Assembly: GCA_964371615.1 (NCBI GenBank)
Contig: CAYJMS010000003.1
Span: 558,001 to 622,000, forward strand
Length of the DNA stretch: 64,000 bases
Source: SpSt-333 sp964371615
Lineage (GTDB): Bacteria; Bacteroidota; Ignavibacteria; UBA10030; UBA8401
Direction of reading: 5' to 3'
Position 1 is the stretch's first letter; each line of letters opens with the position of its first letter. The position numbers were made by a program, and so were the translations under genes. Below, in pieces: positions 15,929 through 26,273 of the stretch. The notes below the pieces were generated by a model that did no database searches, was not told the DNA's origin, and saw only the letters and a list, made by a program, of their open reading frames with translations.

Positions 15929-16645
15929 TCATTTCATCTTCACACCGTTCTTGTATTTTTCACTGCGCACCAGCGTGCCGAGTGAATCCCACTCCTTCAC
16001 CGAACCGTGAAACTTGTCGCTCTTCCAATGCGATTCCCATTTTTTTGTGCCGTTGGAATGAAATAGCGTCTGTTTAACGACTTCGTCATTTTCGAACAGA
16101 ATTTCCGAAACGAGATTGCCGTTCTCATCCCAGCCGTTGGTAATATTTCGGTATTGTCTGCTTCGTATCTCACCGTTCTCATGATAATTCTCAAACATCC
16201 ATTTGGACGGATCGGCGTACACGATTGTACGGGAATACAACTGTCCAGCGGGATAATAATGCAATGTGCTGTCCACGATGTCGCCATTTTTGACTGGATA
16301 GTATTCAAACGCCATCGTGCCGTTTGAATACATTGCCTTCTGATGTAATACTTTTCCATTCTCGAACGTTGTATTGACCGTAACAGGCAAATTAAGATAT
16401 TGTTCTTCGGTGACGACAATTTCCGTTGCATTTTCATACGACTTCAATATACTGTCAATCGCGTTTCGATTATCAGGCGACAAACGGCTATAAGCAATAC
16501 TCTTCGTTGTATCGTCCAAGCGAAGGGATATCATTGCCTGTCGCAGATATTTCTCCTGATTGGTTGTCCGGGTGCGTGGTTTGCACGATGTCAGCATCAG
16601 ACTAACAGATATCACCGCTGAAAAGAAAAGAATCGTTTGTTTCAC
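15929..16645 (-). CDS. YwqK/MORN-variant repeat lipoprotein (copy A)
   Basis: 238 residues from a GTG at 16645, chosen because GGAGGGG sits just upstream and the first residues then form a lipoprotein signal (KQTILFFSAVISVSLMLTSC, lipobox LTSC). The body carries several MORN-variant repeats of the type FENGKVLHQKAMYSNGTMAFEYYP, HENGEIRSRQY, DENGNLVSEILFENDEVVKQTLFHSNGTKKWES. Such proteins are described as YwqK-type antitoxin-like; the actual role in Bacteroidota lipoproteins is unknown. Outer-membrane or periplasmic location is likely. Paralogue of 16902-17624. Confidence 0.82.
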   Translation of the reverse strand: MKQTILFFSAVISVSLMLTSCKPRTRTTNQEKYLRQAMISLRLDDTTKSIAYSRLSPDNRNAIDSILKSYENATEIVVTEEQYLNLPVTVNTTFENGKVLHQKAMYSNGTMAFEYYPVKNGDIVDSTLHYYPAGQLYSRTIVYADPSKWMFENYHENGEIRSRQYRNITNGWDENGNLVSEILFENDEVVKQTLFHSNGTKKWESHWKSDKFHGSVKEWDSLGTLVRSEKYKNGVKMK

Positions 16646-16699
16646 ATCCCCTCCATAATATTTCAATGTACGATGTATTAAATATTAGCATTAATTTTG

Positions 16700-16770
16700 G
16701 ATCGCGTTTAATACAAAACAATTACCTGATCAGTAGTATTTATCGTTTTTGCACGAATGATTGCGATGGA
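16700..16770 (-). pseudogene. Remnant of the 3' end of a beta-helix T9SS gene
   Basis: About 65-70 bases here (including the GCACGAATGATTGCGATGGA stretch) match, with substitutions, the last codons of the giant T9SS gene at 17695-17765, in the same orientation. Read on the minus strand the frame is interrupted. It adjoins the truncated membrane-protein copy at 16771, marking the join of a deleted tandem duplication. Confidence 0.65.
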
Positions 16771-16860
16771 TCATGTATCGCCGAAGATTCTATAAAGATA
16801 CATAGCAAGAGAGATCAATACCCACTTCCATTGAAAACGCTTCCCGGTTGATGCATACAT
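16771..16860 (-). pseudogene. Truncated duplicate of the 141-residue membrane protein
   Basis: 29 codons, MYASTGKRFQWKWVLISLAM..., matching the first 22 residues of the gene at 15461-15886 with few changes, then switching to codons of the T9SS remnant (LYRIFGDT) and stopping. A perfect AAGGAGG ribosome site remains before the ATG, so a short peptide may still be made. Confidence 0.75.
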
Positions 16861-16901
16861 GGTATTACCTCCTTATGGTTTTAAAGATAGAGAGTAAAAA
16901 T

Positions 16902-17624
16902 TTATTTCTCCATCACACCGTTCTTGTACATTTCATTTCGCACCAACGTACCGAGTGAATCCCATTCACGCATCGGGCCATGAAACCGGTCATTCTTCCA
17001 TTGCACTTCTTTCTTTTTCGTTCCATTGGGATAATAATAGACATGTTGTACGACCTCATTGTTCCCCACAAAAAATTCTGAAGCGAGTTTGCCTTTCTCG
17101 TCCCACGCTTTTGTGGTTCCGGGATATTCTTTGCTTTTCATCACACCGTTTTCGTGAAATTTCTCATAGACCCAGTTCAATTTGTCGGTCGGCTTGATGC
17201 TGCGTGAATAGATTTGTCCGGCAGGGTAATAGCGAATAGTGCTGTCCTCAATTATACCATCGTGTACAGGAAAAAATCCTAAGGCGATCGTACCGTTCTC
17301 ATATCGATGAATCTGTTGTCTCAGTCTTCCGCTTTCAAACGTCGTTTCCACCGTGACATCCACATTAAAAGTGATATTTTTATCCCGGGTGACAACGGTT
17401 TCCGTTGCGTTTTCATACGATTTCAGAATGCTGTCGATTGAATGCCGCTGGATCTCCGGCAATGCACCAAACATTGTCTGTCGCACCGAATCATCGTAGC
17501 GCAATGAAGACATCGCAATATTTACATTCTCCTCCTGTTCACTTACCCTGGTGTGGGGCTTACACGATGCCAGAACCAGGCTGACGCTGATCATTATTGT
17601 AAAATAATCAATCGATGTATTCAC
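16902..17624 (-). CDS. YwqK/MORN-variant repeat lipoprotein (copy B)
   Basis: 240 residues from a GTG at 17624, preceded by GGGGAGG at 4 bases; an upstream ATG in frame would place 15 polar residues before the signal. Signal NTSIDYFTIMISVSLVLASC with lipobox LASC, then the same repeat pattern as copy A (FESGRLRQQIHRYENGTIALGFFP, HENGVMKSKEY, DEKGKLASEFF, YPNGTKKKEVQW). The two are clearly paralogous over their whole length, with HGPMREWDSLGTLVR and HGSVKEWDSLGTLVR near the ends. It lies downstream of the giant T9SS gene in the same direction. Confidence 0.82.
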   Translation of the reverse strand: MNTSIDYFTIMISVSLVLASCKPHTRVSEQEENVNIAMSSLRYDDSVRQTMFGALPEIQRHSIDSILKSYENATETVVTRDKNITFNVDVTVETTFESGRLRQQIHRYENGTIALGFFPVHDGIIEDSTIRYYPAGQIYSRSIKPTDKLNWVYEKFHENGVMKSKEYPGTTKAWDEKGKLASEFFVGNNEVVQHVYYYPNGTKKKEVQWKNDRFHGPMREWDSLGTLVRNEMYKNGVMEK

Positions 17625-17688
17625 ACCGCCTCCCCATATCATGGTTGTCCAGTTCCTTAAATTCTTCATTGCATTTTTTCTGTGTCCA

Positions 17689-20600
17689 TTACCGAATTAG
17701 CAGCATCTTTTTTGTTTGCACAAATGATTGCGACGGATCGTGTACTGCCGTCGATTCTATCCTGTACAAATACAATCCGCTGGCCGCCTGTGCCGACCAA
17801 ACGACCGAAACGTATCCCGGCTGGAAAATTCCGTCGGCGAGTCGGTAAACTTCGCGTCCGAGAATATCAAAGATGCGCACAGAGACTTTGCTGGCAACCG
17901 GAACTCCGAATCGGATAGTGGTGCTCGGATTAAACGGATTCGGATAGTTCTGATCGAGAGCAAATCTTTCAGGAATAAGATCTCGATCCGTCTTGATCCC
18001 CGTCGTTGATCCGTTTCCGGTGAGAACAATTTTCTTCGGAGAAAGAGGAGAGTTGTAATAAATGAACAGCGTATCTGTAAATAACCGAGCAGAATCGGGT
18101 GAGAATGTAACGGCCACAATAAGAGTATCACCGTACGGAATAAGAGGGACATCCGGCACCCTTGCTGCAGTAAAATAACCGGTCTGAGTCCGGAGCGAGT
18201 CGACACTCAACAATACTTCAGACAGATTGGTAATAAGGAATTGTGACGCCGAGATCTCGCCGGGGGAAACAGTTCCGCCGTCGACCGATTCCGCGCTGAC
18301 GCCGATGAGAGCGGGAAGATTTGGCATGGTTGGAGAAAAAATAATTACTGTAACAGAATCATGCACACCGGCGATTGTATCGGAGACATGCACAAAGAAC
18401 GATCCGGTATCAATGCCTGCCACATAGAGGCCGGAATCGGAAATCGTACCTCCTCCGCTGCTCCAGACCGGAGAAAAGAGCATTTCATTGCCGTTCTGGT
18501 CGAAACCGTACGCGGTAAACAATATCGTATCACCCGGCAGAACGCGCAGTGTGTCTTTCAGGATGTCGAGTTTCACGAGCGATGGAGCGTATACGACAAA
18601 ATAGAACGTATCTTGTGCCGTGATCCCCGGAGAGGTGATGGATTGGGCGTGAACAACAATCATCGATGTATCGCCTGGTACGGCTTCCGGGGGGATGGAA
18701 TAATTTGCAGAGATAATTGCCGGCACGGAATCGATCTGCATCACGACTAGATTCGTCACCGGTTGGAGCCATCCCTTGTTGTCCGATGCCGAGACCGTCA
18801 TGGAATCGTTCTTTTCGTTCCATCGTGCGGCAACAATTGGCAGCAGATCCGATCCGCCCGGAAGAACGAATATCGAATCGTCGGTTGCTCCGGCAAAAAG
18901 AGGGATCGTCGCAGATTGCCACATCGACGCTTGAACGGATCCATTGACCGCAGATCCCGGCCCGGCGGCATTTCCCCACCAATTGTTATCTGCAAAGACC
19001 GCGCCCGGTCCGTCGTTATTGATGCCAAAGCCGACGTTGCCGGCGATGTTCGATCGGTGTACTGTCACCGGATACTCCGAATCAACAAGTAATCCGTCGC
19101 CGCCATTGTTGAGAATTGCGCTTCCTTTCACAACACTTCGCAGTCCCGGAGCGGTATATCCTGTCATGGATAGTTGAGCGGTTGATACGGCCGAGAGTGA
19201 ATTCGGTACTACTTTGCCTGCGATTCCTCCGGCGCCATTGGAAACAATCTGCGTGCCGCTGACTTTCACCAGCGGAGACGAAATGCCGTATCCGATGTTA
19301 TTATAAACCCGTCCTCCCGCGATGTTTACAAAAGATTGCGATTCGATTCCGTTCCTTTGATTACCGCCGATCACTCCCTGGCCGCGAATTACGACACCGC
19401 TGAAACCGAGAAGACCCGATTGTGTATTTCCCCGAGCAGTCACATTAGGCATCTGCACATATTGTCCAATGGCACCGTAGCCGGATTGTCCGTCTGCCGT
19501 CAGTGCGGCGTTCTTTCCGTTTCCATCCAGTACAATTGTCCCGCCGACAAGGATACCGCGATTGTTTGTTGCCAGACCGTTTCCTCCGTTGTTGCTGATG
19601 ATATTACCCGTTCCGTCGATCCGCAATTCGTCCATCGCAAAAATGCCGTCTACCGTATTGTTGGTGGAGACCGCGTGTCCTTTAATCCAGACATTGTCCC
19701 AACCGGCCATACCGGAAGGTTCGTTGTTTTCGAGAACTACGTTTTCGGCAATGATATCCTTCCATGCCTGCACAGCGCCAAGACGTGCATCGTCTTCGAA
19801 CGGCCCGTCATCGACACCGAACGTCCCGCCGTATTTATTATTCCGGACGGTCAATGTTCCTTTTGTTTCTATCCATCCGTTTGCCGCCCACATTGCCTGA
19901 TCACCGTTTTCTTCAATCAGATGCTGACTGCCGTCGAGTAGGATGTGAAATGTTGCCCATACGCCCCGCGCCGGATGTTTTTTAACCGTCAGGTCTCCTT
20001 CAACATATAACGATCGGCGCGTGCGGATGCCGTTGAATCCGTTTCCGGATACCTCGATGGATTGAGCAAAAATGTTTCCTTCGATCTTCAGACCGGAGAT
20101 CATGTCATTAAACCGTTCGAGCCTCGGGCGGGAGGCGCCGTTGTTGTTGAATTGCGATTTTCCCTTCAGCGTTACCGATCCGATAGCCGTGTATATTCCG
20201 TCATACGAATTATTGTTCGCTTTAATGACCGGAAATTCACCGGCGCCAGTAGCTTCGATGTACATACCACCTTCGCTCAAATGAATACCGCGTGCGCTGA
20301 TTGTCGAATTACCGTTGTTGGAAAAATCAAATTGTTCTCCCTTCAACCATACATTCCCTTCCGCGAACAATCCTCCGGCGCTGTTTTGGTTTGCGGTGAT
20401 CGAAGCATTCAGGTTTATGCCGGTTTCCTGTAGAGCAATGCTTCCATTGTGCCGGATTCCCACGCCGCAGTTGCTTGTTGCGGTTACGGATCCCTTTCCG
20501 CGAATCCATCCTTCCACCCAAAGGCCGGCGGTGGTATGGGTATTGCACAGGGACGATGTCCCCGATCCCGGACCATTCCCGTTAAACACCGACGATCCTT

Positions 20601-23328
20601 CAAGCGTTACATCCGCAGTGGACCGAATGCCGGACTTTTTGTTCCCGTTGGCGGTGATATCGATAAGCGTCATCAATTCGCCGTTTGCTTCAATACCGTT
20701 TCCGTTGAATTGAGAAATATAGAGTGCGTGGAATGTCGAACGATCTGCAGGGATAGTGAATCCGTTTACATCGCTGCCGGCGGCGGTGCCGAGCAATTGA
20801 ATAGCATGCTGACTTTCCGGATTGTATCCCGGCTGTGTGGATCCGTCGATTGAGATATCACCGGTAATGTTCGGCAGCGAAGATGCGGGAATGATAAAGA
20901 ACGGCGGAGAACCGGGAATATCGAACGCAACATCATCCTCACCGGCAATGCGGTTCGATGCCTGGATCGCCGACCGCAGCGTAACTTCCGGAATTCCGTT
21001 TACCTGCGGTCCCGATGTGCTTGCCAGTCCGTCGAAGGGATCCGCATCCGGCCGGTCTGCGACGGAATTGACAACAAACGGCGCTTTGGAAAATTCTGAA
21101 GTACCAAATTCGGGATCCGTTGCCGTTCCGACGACGCGCGCAAAGGCGCCGTCTATCAGTACCTCGAACGGAGCGCGGCCGGCAGTATCGGTGATGATAT
21201 CGACAGTTTTTTGAAATGTCTGGCCTTCGCCAAATCCGGTGGTATCTGCTTCGTCATTCGTATAAAATTCCAGCCGGAATGTCGTATTGGCTCGCGACTG
21301 AAGATGTCCCTTCACAACAGTTGAACCGCCGCTGCGTCCGATCCATGTAATGCGGGGATAATTTTGCAATAGGTTTGGGCCAGGATCGGCATCCGAAGAA
21401 TCGTTCGGCGACGGCCCGTCATTTCCGAGATCGATCGCGAGTCCTTTGTTATTGTGAATCGAATTACGCTGAATGGCGAGCCCCCAACCAGCTTTCACAG
21501 TAATGCCGGATTGATTACTGAAGGCGATGATGTTGGCATCCGCTTCATTCGGTCCGCCGAACAGGTTAACAGCGGCGCTGTCGATCATGATTGCCGTGCT
21601 GTCGTTCGGCAATGGTGTGATGCCGTCCGATTGCGTGCCGATTTTGTTTGCCTGAAAAGTATTTCGGGACGGAGCGCTTGGCGAGCGGCGTGTCCAGATG
21701 CCGTGATTCATATTGCCGGAGATGAGATTATTCCGCACGAAATTGCTGTCCACGTAACCGTTCATAAAGAGTCCGGTGTAATTGGAAATGCGTTGCGTGC
21801 CGGTGATATCCGCGCCGAGAATATTGTTCACGATCCGGTTTCCCTGAACATAATTCGGAAAATTTGGTCCGGGAAATGACAATGTAATGCCGCCGAACAT
21901 TTCAATCCCCCCGCCGCCGTTGCCGGAAATGATGTTTCGATCAACAGGATTTTCACCGCCGATGATATTCATATCGCAATAGATATTCATGCCGGGACCG
22001 GTATTTCCCCAGTCGAGTGTGCCGGTCGGATCGGTGCCGATCTTGTTCCGCGTAACGACCGCACCGCCTTTTCCCGTGAGTGTGATGCCGGCACCTTTAT
22101 TTGTGCTAATGATGTTGCTGTCGATCGTCGCATCCGCACCGATCACATACAGTCCGCCGGAACGATTTCCAAAGAGACTATCCAATGTTTTGTTTGGACC
22201 GATGATGTTGCCGCGTATGTGTGTCAGAGAGGCCTGTCCCAGAACGGTGATGCCGTATCCATTGCCGCTGATCGCATTGAAGATGATCGAATCCTTTTCG
22301 GCAAACGTTGTGATGCCGTCATACGTATTCGGTAATTTCCCTCTGCCGGTGGAATCCAGTCCAATCAGATTCTCACGCACCAGAGTTTCAATCGAAAACT
22401 CACCGATCTCCAATCCGGCATCGCTATTGCCGGATATGACATTGTTTCTCACCTGCGTACGTTCACCCGATACATACATTCCTGCATACGTATTGGGCGA
22501 TGACGTCATTCCATCTTTTGTGCCGCAGAAATTGTTCGTGATAATATTGTCGTTGCCGTAGAGAACGGCAATGCCGTCCTGATTATTGCCGTAGGCGAGA
22601 TTGCGGTCTGCCGGATCATCGCCGCCGACGAGATTTCCGTTTGAATTGATATTCAACCCTGTGTTGTTCAATGTAAATTCGTTTTTTTGTATCACCGAAT
22701 TATTCGCACCGAATCCTAATCCAAGTCCTACGGAACTCCAGGAGCGAAAAATCATATTCTTCGCAGTAAGGGTTTTAAAGGTCAATAATCCGTACCCGCC
22801 CGTTGATAACGATCCGTCGAGAATCACTTTCTCGCCCGCGATTGATCCATCAATGGAGACAACAACATTGATCGATGGCAACGACGTCAACGGTTGAATG
22901 AGCGTCACGCCGGGAGAGAAGGATATTGCATGTGTGCCTCCCAACAGGTTGGCATTCTCAATTGCCGACCGGAGTGTGGGAGGAGAGTAGAGACCATCAT
23001 TGATATCCGCATCCGCCGCATCGCTTGCATCCGAAACAACAAAAGTGGTCATTGAATGGAGCATCGGACCGGATTCATCCGGAACCGAAGCGCTTGCGAC
23101 ATGATCCCGTACATCAGACGGCATTTGATTGATGGAGCGGAAAAGTCCGTTGGGATCGCGATGGATGCTGATACCGTTTTCCGTTTTCGTATACGTGAGA
23201 ACAATGGCCGGAGACTGGTCTTCACGAGACGGGGCATTGTTGTGTATGAATTGTTGTCCAAACAGTACAACGGGACCGGTAGCTAAAACGAATGCGACAC
23301 TTATAGACAACATCCTTCTATAACACAT
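17689..23328 (-). CDS. Giant right-handed beta-helix protein with type IX secretion sorting domain
   Basis: 1,879 residues from the ATG at 23328 (GAGG upstream; signal MCYRRMLSISVAFVLATGPVVLFGQ). Two CSLREA-like openings (LRSAIENANLLGG and later LRSAIQASNRIAG) each start a long array of parallel beta-helix repeats rich in NxI-SGN and NNxxGI motifs. After about residue 1450 come Ig-like/invasin-like domains, a choice-of-anchor style segment (VSPGEISASQFLITNLS), and a C-terminal T9SS sorting domain with DQNYPNPFNPSTTIRFGVP. Probably exported through the outer membrane and surface-attached or released; beta-helix proteins act as adhesins or polysaccharide lyases, and no lyase signature is evident. 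The last codons were copied to 16700-16770. Confidence 0.92.
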   Translation of the reverse strand: MCYRRMLSISVAFVLATGPVVLFGQQFIHNNAPSREDQSPAIVLTYTKTENGISIHRDPNGLFRSINQMPSDVRDHVASASVPDESGPMLHSMTTFVVSDASDAADADINDGLYSPPTLRSAIENANLLGGTHAISFSPGVTLIQPLTSLPSINVVVSIDGSIAGEKVILDGSLSTGGYGLLTFKTLTAKNMIFRSWSSVGLGLGFGANNSVIQKNEFTLNNTGLNINSNGNLVGGDDPADRNLAYGNNQDGIAVLYGNDNIITNNFCGTKDGMTSSPNTYAGMYVSGERTQVRNNVISGNSDAGLEIGEFSIETLVRENLIGLDSTGRGKLPNTYDGITTFAEKDSIIFNAISGNGYGITVLGQASLTHIRGNIIGPNKTLDSLFGNRSGGLYVIGADATIDSNIISTNKGAGITLTGKGGAVVTRNKIGTDPTGTLDWGNTGPGMNIYCDMNIIGGENPVDRNIISGNGGGGIEMFGGITLSFPGPNFPNYVQGNRIVNNILGADITGTQRISNYTGLFMNGYVDSNFVRNNLISGNMNHGIWTRRSPSAPSRNTFQANKIGTQSDGITPLPNDSTAIMIDSAAVNLFGGPNEADANIIAFSNQSGITVKAGWGLAIQRNSIHNNKGLAIDLGNDGPSPNDSSDADPGPNLLQNYPRITWIGRSGGSTVVKGHLQSRANTTFRLEFYTNDEADTTGFGEGQTFQKTVDIITDTAGRAPFEVLIDGAFARVVGTATDPEFGTSEFSKAPFVVNSVADRPDADPFDGLASTSGPQVNGIPEVTLRSAIQASNRIAGEDDVAFDIPGSPPFFIIPASSLPNITGDISIDGSTQPGYNPESQHAIQLLGTAAGSDVNGFTIPADRSTFHALYISQFNGNGIEANGELMTLIDITANGNKKSGIRSTADVTLEGSSVFNGNGPGSGTSSLCNTHTTAGLWVEGWIRGKGSVTATSNCGVGIRHNGSIALQETGINLNASITANQNSAGGLFAEGNVWLKGEQFDFSNNGNSTISARGIHLSEGGMYIEATGAGEFPVIKANNNSYDGIYTAIGSVTLKGKSQFNNNGASRPRLERFNDMISGLKIEGNIFAQSIEVSGNGFNGIRTRRSLYVEGDLTVKKHPARGVWATFHILLDGSQHLIEENGDQAMWAANGWIETKGTLTVRNNKYGGTFGVDDGPFEDDARLGAVQAWKDIIAENVVLENNEPSGMAGWDNVWIKGHAVSTNNTVDGIFAMDELRIDGTGNIISNNGGNGLATNNRGILVGGTIVLDGNGKNAALTADGQSGYGAIGQYVQMPNVTARGNTQSGLLGFSGVVIRGQGVIGGNQRNGIESQSFVNIAGGRVYNNIGYGISSPLVKVSGTQIVSNGAGGIAGKVVPNSLSAVSTAQLSMTGYTAPGLRSVVKGSAILNNGGDGLLVDSEYPVTVHRSNIAGNVGFGINNDGPGAVFADNNWWGNAAGPGSAVNGSVQASMWQSATIPLFAGATDDSIFVLPGGSDLLPIVAARWNEKNDSMTVSASDNKGWLQPVTNLVVMQIDSVPAIISANYSIPPEAVPGDTSMIVVHAQSITSPGITAQDTFYFVVYAPSLVKLDILKDTLRVLPGDTILFTAYGFDQNGNEMLFSPVWSSGGGTISDSGLYVAGIDTGSFFVHVSDTIAGVHDSVTVIIFSPTMPNLPALIGVSAESVDGGTVSPGEISASQFLITNLSEVLLSVDSLRTQTGYFTAARVPDVPLIPYGDTLIVAVTFSPDSARLFTDTLFIYYNSPLSPKKIVLTGNGSTTGIKTDRDLIPERFALDQNYPNPFNPSTTIRFGVPVASKVSVRIFDILGREVYRLADGIFQPGYVSVVWSAQAASGLYLYRIESTAVHDPSQSFVQTKKMLLIR

Positions 23329-23528
23329 ACGGACCTCACGAACGAGTATAGATGATTTTCTGCATCGACAGAACGCTTGCAAACAAACGAAATGACAACG
23401 CCGATTACAGTACAGCGGGAGGACAGCAAAAATTCATAGGCTGGTGATTCCGGCTAATAATACCAATTTGTCTGATTTGAGTCAATCGAACGGGTGGGAA
23501 ATGTGATAACGGTTACGCTGAAAAAGCG

Positions 23529-23561
23529 AAATCCCCGAAGTCAGTAAGACTTCGGGGATTT
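23529..23561. terminator. Hairpin downstream of clpC
   Basis: 14-bp stem AAATCCCCGAAGTC / GACTTCGGGGATTT with loop AGTAA, between clpC and the T9SS gene. Same AAATCCCCG...CGGGGATTT frame as the hairpins at 10752 and 15406. Confidence 0.8.
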
Positions 23562-23604
23562 TTGATACTTCGAGGTTTATTTGAATTTTGGGGATTGTCG
23601 ATAT

Positions 23605-26118
23605 TTACGCAACATCTTCCTTTTTCAGTTCCTCGGGGGCTTCTCCGCCTCCGCTGTCATCCGGCTGTGTGCCGGAAGTGAACATCAACTCATCTTTCTT
23701 TTTATTGAGCTTCACCTTGATGAGGCTTCCTTCACCGAATGATCCTTTGAGAATCTCTTCGGCCACGGGGTCCTCGACATATTTCTGTAACGCGCGGCGC
23801 AGCGGCCGGGCGCCGTAGAGCTGGTCGAATCCTTTTTCCGCGAGAAATTCTTTCGCCTGCTTGCTGAGTTCGATGGAAATGTTCATCGTGCTCATACGCT
23901 TAAAGAGATCTTTCACCTGTATGTCGATGATCTTGGTGATGTCGTCCTTTGTCAATTGATGGAAGACGATGGTGTCGTCGATACGATTGAGGAACTCGGG
24001 ATTAAAGACCCGTTTCACCGCTTCGTCGATCATGTCCTTCATATGTTTGTACTTGTCGCCGACGGTCTCTTCGCCGAATCCGAATCCTTTTGACGCTTTG
24101 ATGTCGCGTGCGCCGATATTGGAGGTCATGATCAGGATCGTGTTTTTGAAATCGACCTTCCGTCCGAGTGAGTCGGTCAGCTGTCCGTCGTCCAATACCT
24201 GCAGCAAAATATTAAAGACATCGGGGTGCGCTTTTTCGATTTCGTCGAGCAGCACAACGGAGTACGGTTTGCGGCGTACTTTTTCCGTCAATTGCCCACC
24301 TTCTTCATAGCCGACGTACCCCGGAGGAGCGCCGACAAGACGGGAGACGGAAAACTTCTCCATGTATTCGCTCATATCGACGCGGATCAATGACTCATCC
24401 GAGTCGAACAGATATCGCGCCAGCGCCTTGGCGAGTTCGGTTTTACCGACGCCGGTAGGGCCGAGAAAGATGAACGAACCGATAGGACGCCGCGGATCTT
24501 TCAGTCCTGCGCGGGTGCGGCGGATCGCCTTGGAAAGCTTTTCAATCGCTTCATCCTGCCCGATGATCTGCGTCTTGAGCATCGTATCCATCTTGAGCAG
24601 TTTCTGCGTTTCGGATTCGGCGATTTTGTTGACCGGAATACCGGTCATCATAGCCACCACGTCGGAGATGTGATCTTCGGTCACTTCGAAGACGATAGAT
24701 TGCGACTTCAACTCCCATTCGCGCTTTGCGATCTCGAGATCGCTCAGCAGTTTCTTTTCGAGGTCGCGCAGCCGCGCCGCTTCCTCGAAATTCTGGCTCT
24801 TCACAACGCTGTTCTTGGACTGTTTGATCTTCTCGATCTCTTCTTCGAGTTTCAGTATCTCCTGCGGCACGACGATATTCGACAGATGGACGCGGGCGCC
24901 CGCTTCGTCCAACACGTCGATCGCTTTATCCGGCAGATTACGGTCGGTGATGTACCGGTCGCTCAATTTTACAGCGGCATCGACCGCTTTTTCGGTAAAC
25001 CGGACACCGTGATGCTGTTCGTACTTGTCCTTAATATTGAGAAGGATCTGGATCGTATCATCAACACTGGCAGGATCGACCATGATTTTCTGGAAGCGGC
25101 GGTCGAGTGCGCCGTCTTTCTCAATATATTGCCGGTATTCGTCGAGCGTCGTTGCGCCGATGCATTGCAGTTCGCCTCTCGACAATGCCGGCTTGAACAT
25201 GTTCGAAGCGTCGAGCGATCCGGAAGCGCCGCCGGCACCGACAATGGTGTGCAGTTCGTCGATGAAGAGGATCACATCCCTCGCTTTTTCCAGTTCGTTC
25301 ATCACCGCTTTCATCCGTTCTTCAAATTGCCCGCGGTACTTGGTCCCCGCTACCAGAGCGGCGAGGTCGAGTGTCACGAGACGCTTGTCATGCAGAACGC
25401 GCGAAACTTTTTTGTTGACGATGCGCAGAGCAAGGCCTTCGGCAATGGCGGTCTTACCGACACCCGGTTCGCCGATCAGGACGGGATTATTCTTTTTCCG
25501 CCGCGACAGAACCTGTGCGACACGTTCGATTTCTTTTTCTCTTCCGACGACCGGATCCAGTTTGTTCTCGGCGGCAAGTTTGGTCAGATCCCTGCCGAAG
25601 TTATCCAGCACGGGTGTTTTCGACTTATCCTGTTTCTTTTCCTGCTGCTGCGCCTGCGGAGTGGCGGGCGGAGAGGAGGGTTTTCCGCTGATGATATTAT
25701 CCAATTCCGCACGAACGCGGTCATAATGTACTTCGAATTGGTGAAGGATCTGCGCTGCGATATTGTCGTCATCCCTCAATAAAGAGAGGAGAAGATGTTC
25801 GGTACCGATGACATCGGATTTATACAGTTTCGCTTCGAGGTACGTGATCTTGAGAACTTTTTCCGCCTGTTTTGTCAGCGGAATATTGCCGATTGTCAGG
25901 GTTCCGCCGGAGGTCCGGACGGTGTCTTCTATCGTCTTTTTGAGTTTATAGAGATCGCAGCCGAGATTGCGGAGTATCTTTACGGCGATTCCTTCGCCTT
26001 CGCGAATGATGCCGAGAAGGAGGTGTTCCGTGCCGATATAATCATGACCGAGACGGAGCGCTTCTTCGCGGCTGAGCCGAATGACATCCTGGACGCGATT
26101 GGAGAAATTACCTTCCAT
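23605..26118 (-). CDS. clpC: ATP-dependent Clp protease ATP-binding subunit ClpC
   Basis: 837 residues. Double Clp N-domain (1-145), first AAA+ domain with GEPGVGKT near 217 and FIDELHTIVGAG, a UVR-type coiled segment (NFEEAARLRDLEKKL) in the middle domain near residue 440, second AAA+ domain with GPTGVGKT near 550 and LLDEIEKAHPDVFN, and a C-terminal ClpB_D2 small domain. The UVR motif marks ClpC rather than ClpA or ClpB. It unfolds proteins and feeds them to ClpP, with adaptors such as McsB-type kinases in some phyla. It appears to be transcribed alone. The upstream 26119-26270 has no other gene and must carry the promoter. Confidence 0.96.
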   Translation of the reverse strand: MEGNFSNRVQDVIRLSREEALRLGHDYIGTEHLLLGIIREGEGIAVKILRNLGCDLYKLKKTIEDTVRTSGGTLTIGNIPLTKQAEKVLKITYLEAKLYKSDVIGTEHLLLSLLRDDDNIAAQILHQFEVHYDRVRAELDNIISGKPSSPPATPQAQQQEKKQDKSKTPVLDNFGRDLTKLAAENKLDPVVGREKEIERVAQVLSRRKKNNPVLIGEPGVGKTAIAEGLALRIVNKKVSRVLHDKRLVTLDLAALVAGTKYRGQFEERMKAVMNELEKARDVILFIDELHTIVGAGGASGSLDASNMFKPALSRGELQCIGATTLDEYRQYIEKDGALDRRFQKIMVDPASVDDTIQILLNIKDKYEQHHGVRFTEKAVDAAVKLSDRYITDRNLPDKAIDVLDEAGARVHLSNIVVPQEILKLEEEIEKIKQSKNSVVKSQNFEEAARLRDLEKKLLSDLEIAKREWELKSQSIVFEVTEDHISDVVAMMTGIPVNKIAESETQKLLKMDTMLKTQIIGQDEAIEKLSKAIRRTRAGLKDPRRPIGSFIFLGPTGVGKTELAKALARYLFDSDESLIRVDMSEYMEKFSVSRLVGAPPGYVGYEEGGQLTEKVRRKPYSVVLLDEIEKAHPDVFNILLQVLDDGQLTDSLGRKVDFKNTILIMTSNIGARDIKASKGFGFGEETVGDKYKHMKDMIDEAVKRVFNPEFLNRIDDTIVFHQLTKDDITKIIDIQVKDLFKRMSTMNISIELSKQAKEFLAEKGFDQLYGARPLRRALQKYVEDPVAEEILKGSFGEGSLIKVKLNKKKDELMFTSGTQPDDSGGGEAPEELKKEDVA

Positions 26119-26273
26119 TGAGGATTCCTTAATGTGTTGAAATGACTTCTACTATAACAGACGATTACCGGTGCAAGTTTCTTTTAAAAGAATATACCGA
26201 AATGGTCAGGGGGTGTCAAGACAACAAATATAGTCAAAAGATGTGGTTTTTACGCAAAAACAATGTCTATTTA

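Noticed and set aside
16955..17197. Plus-strand ORF opposite lipoprotein B
   Set aside because: Shadow of the lipoprotein gene; no ribosome site and no protein-like pattern.
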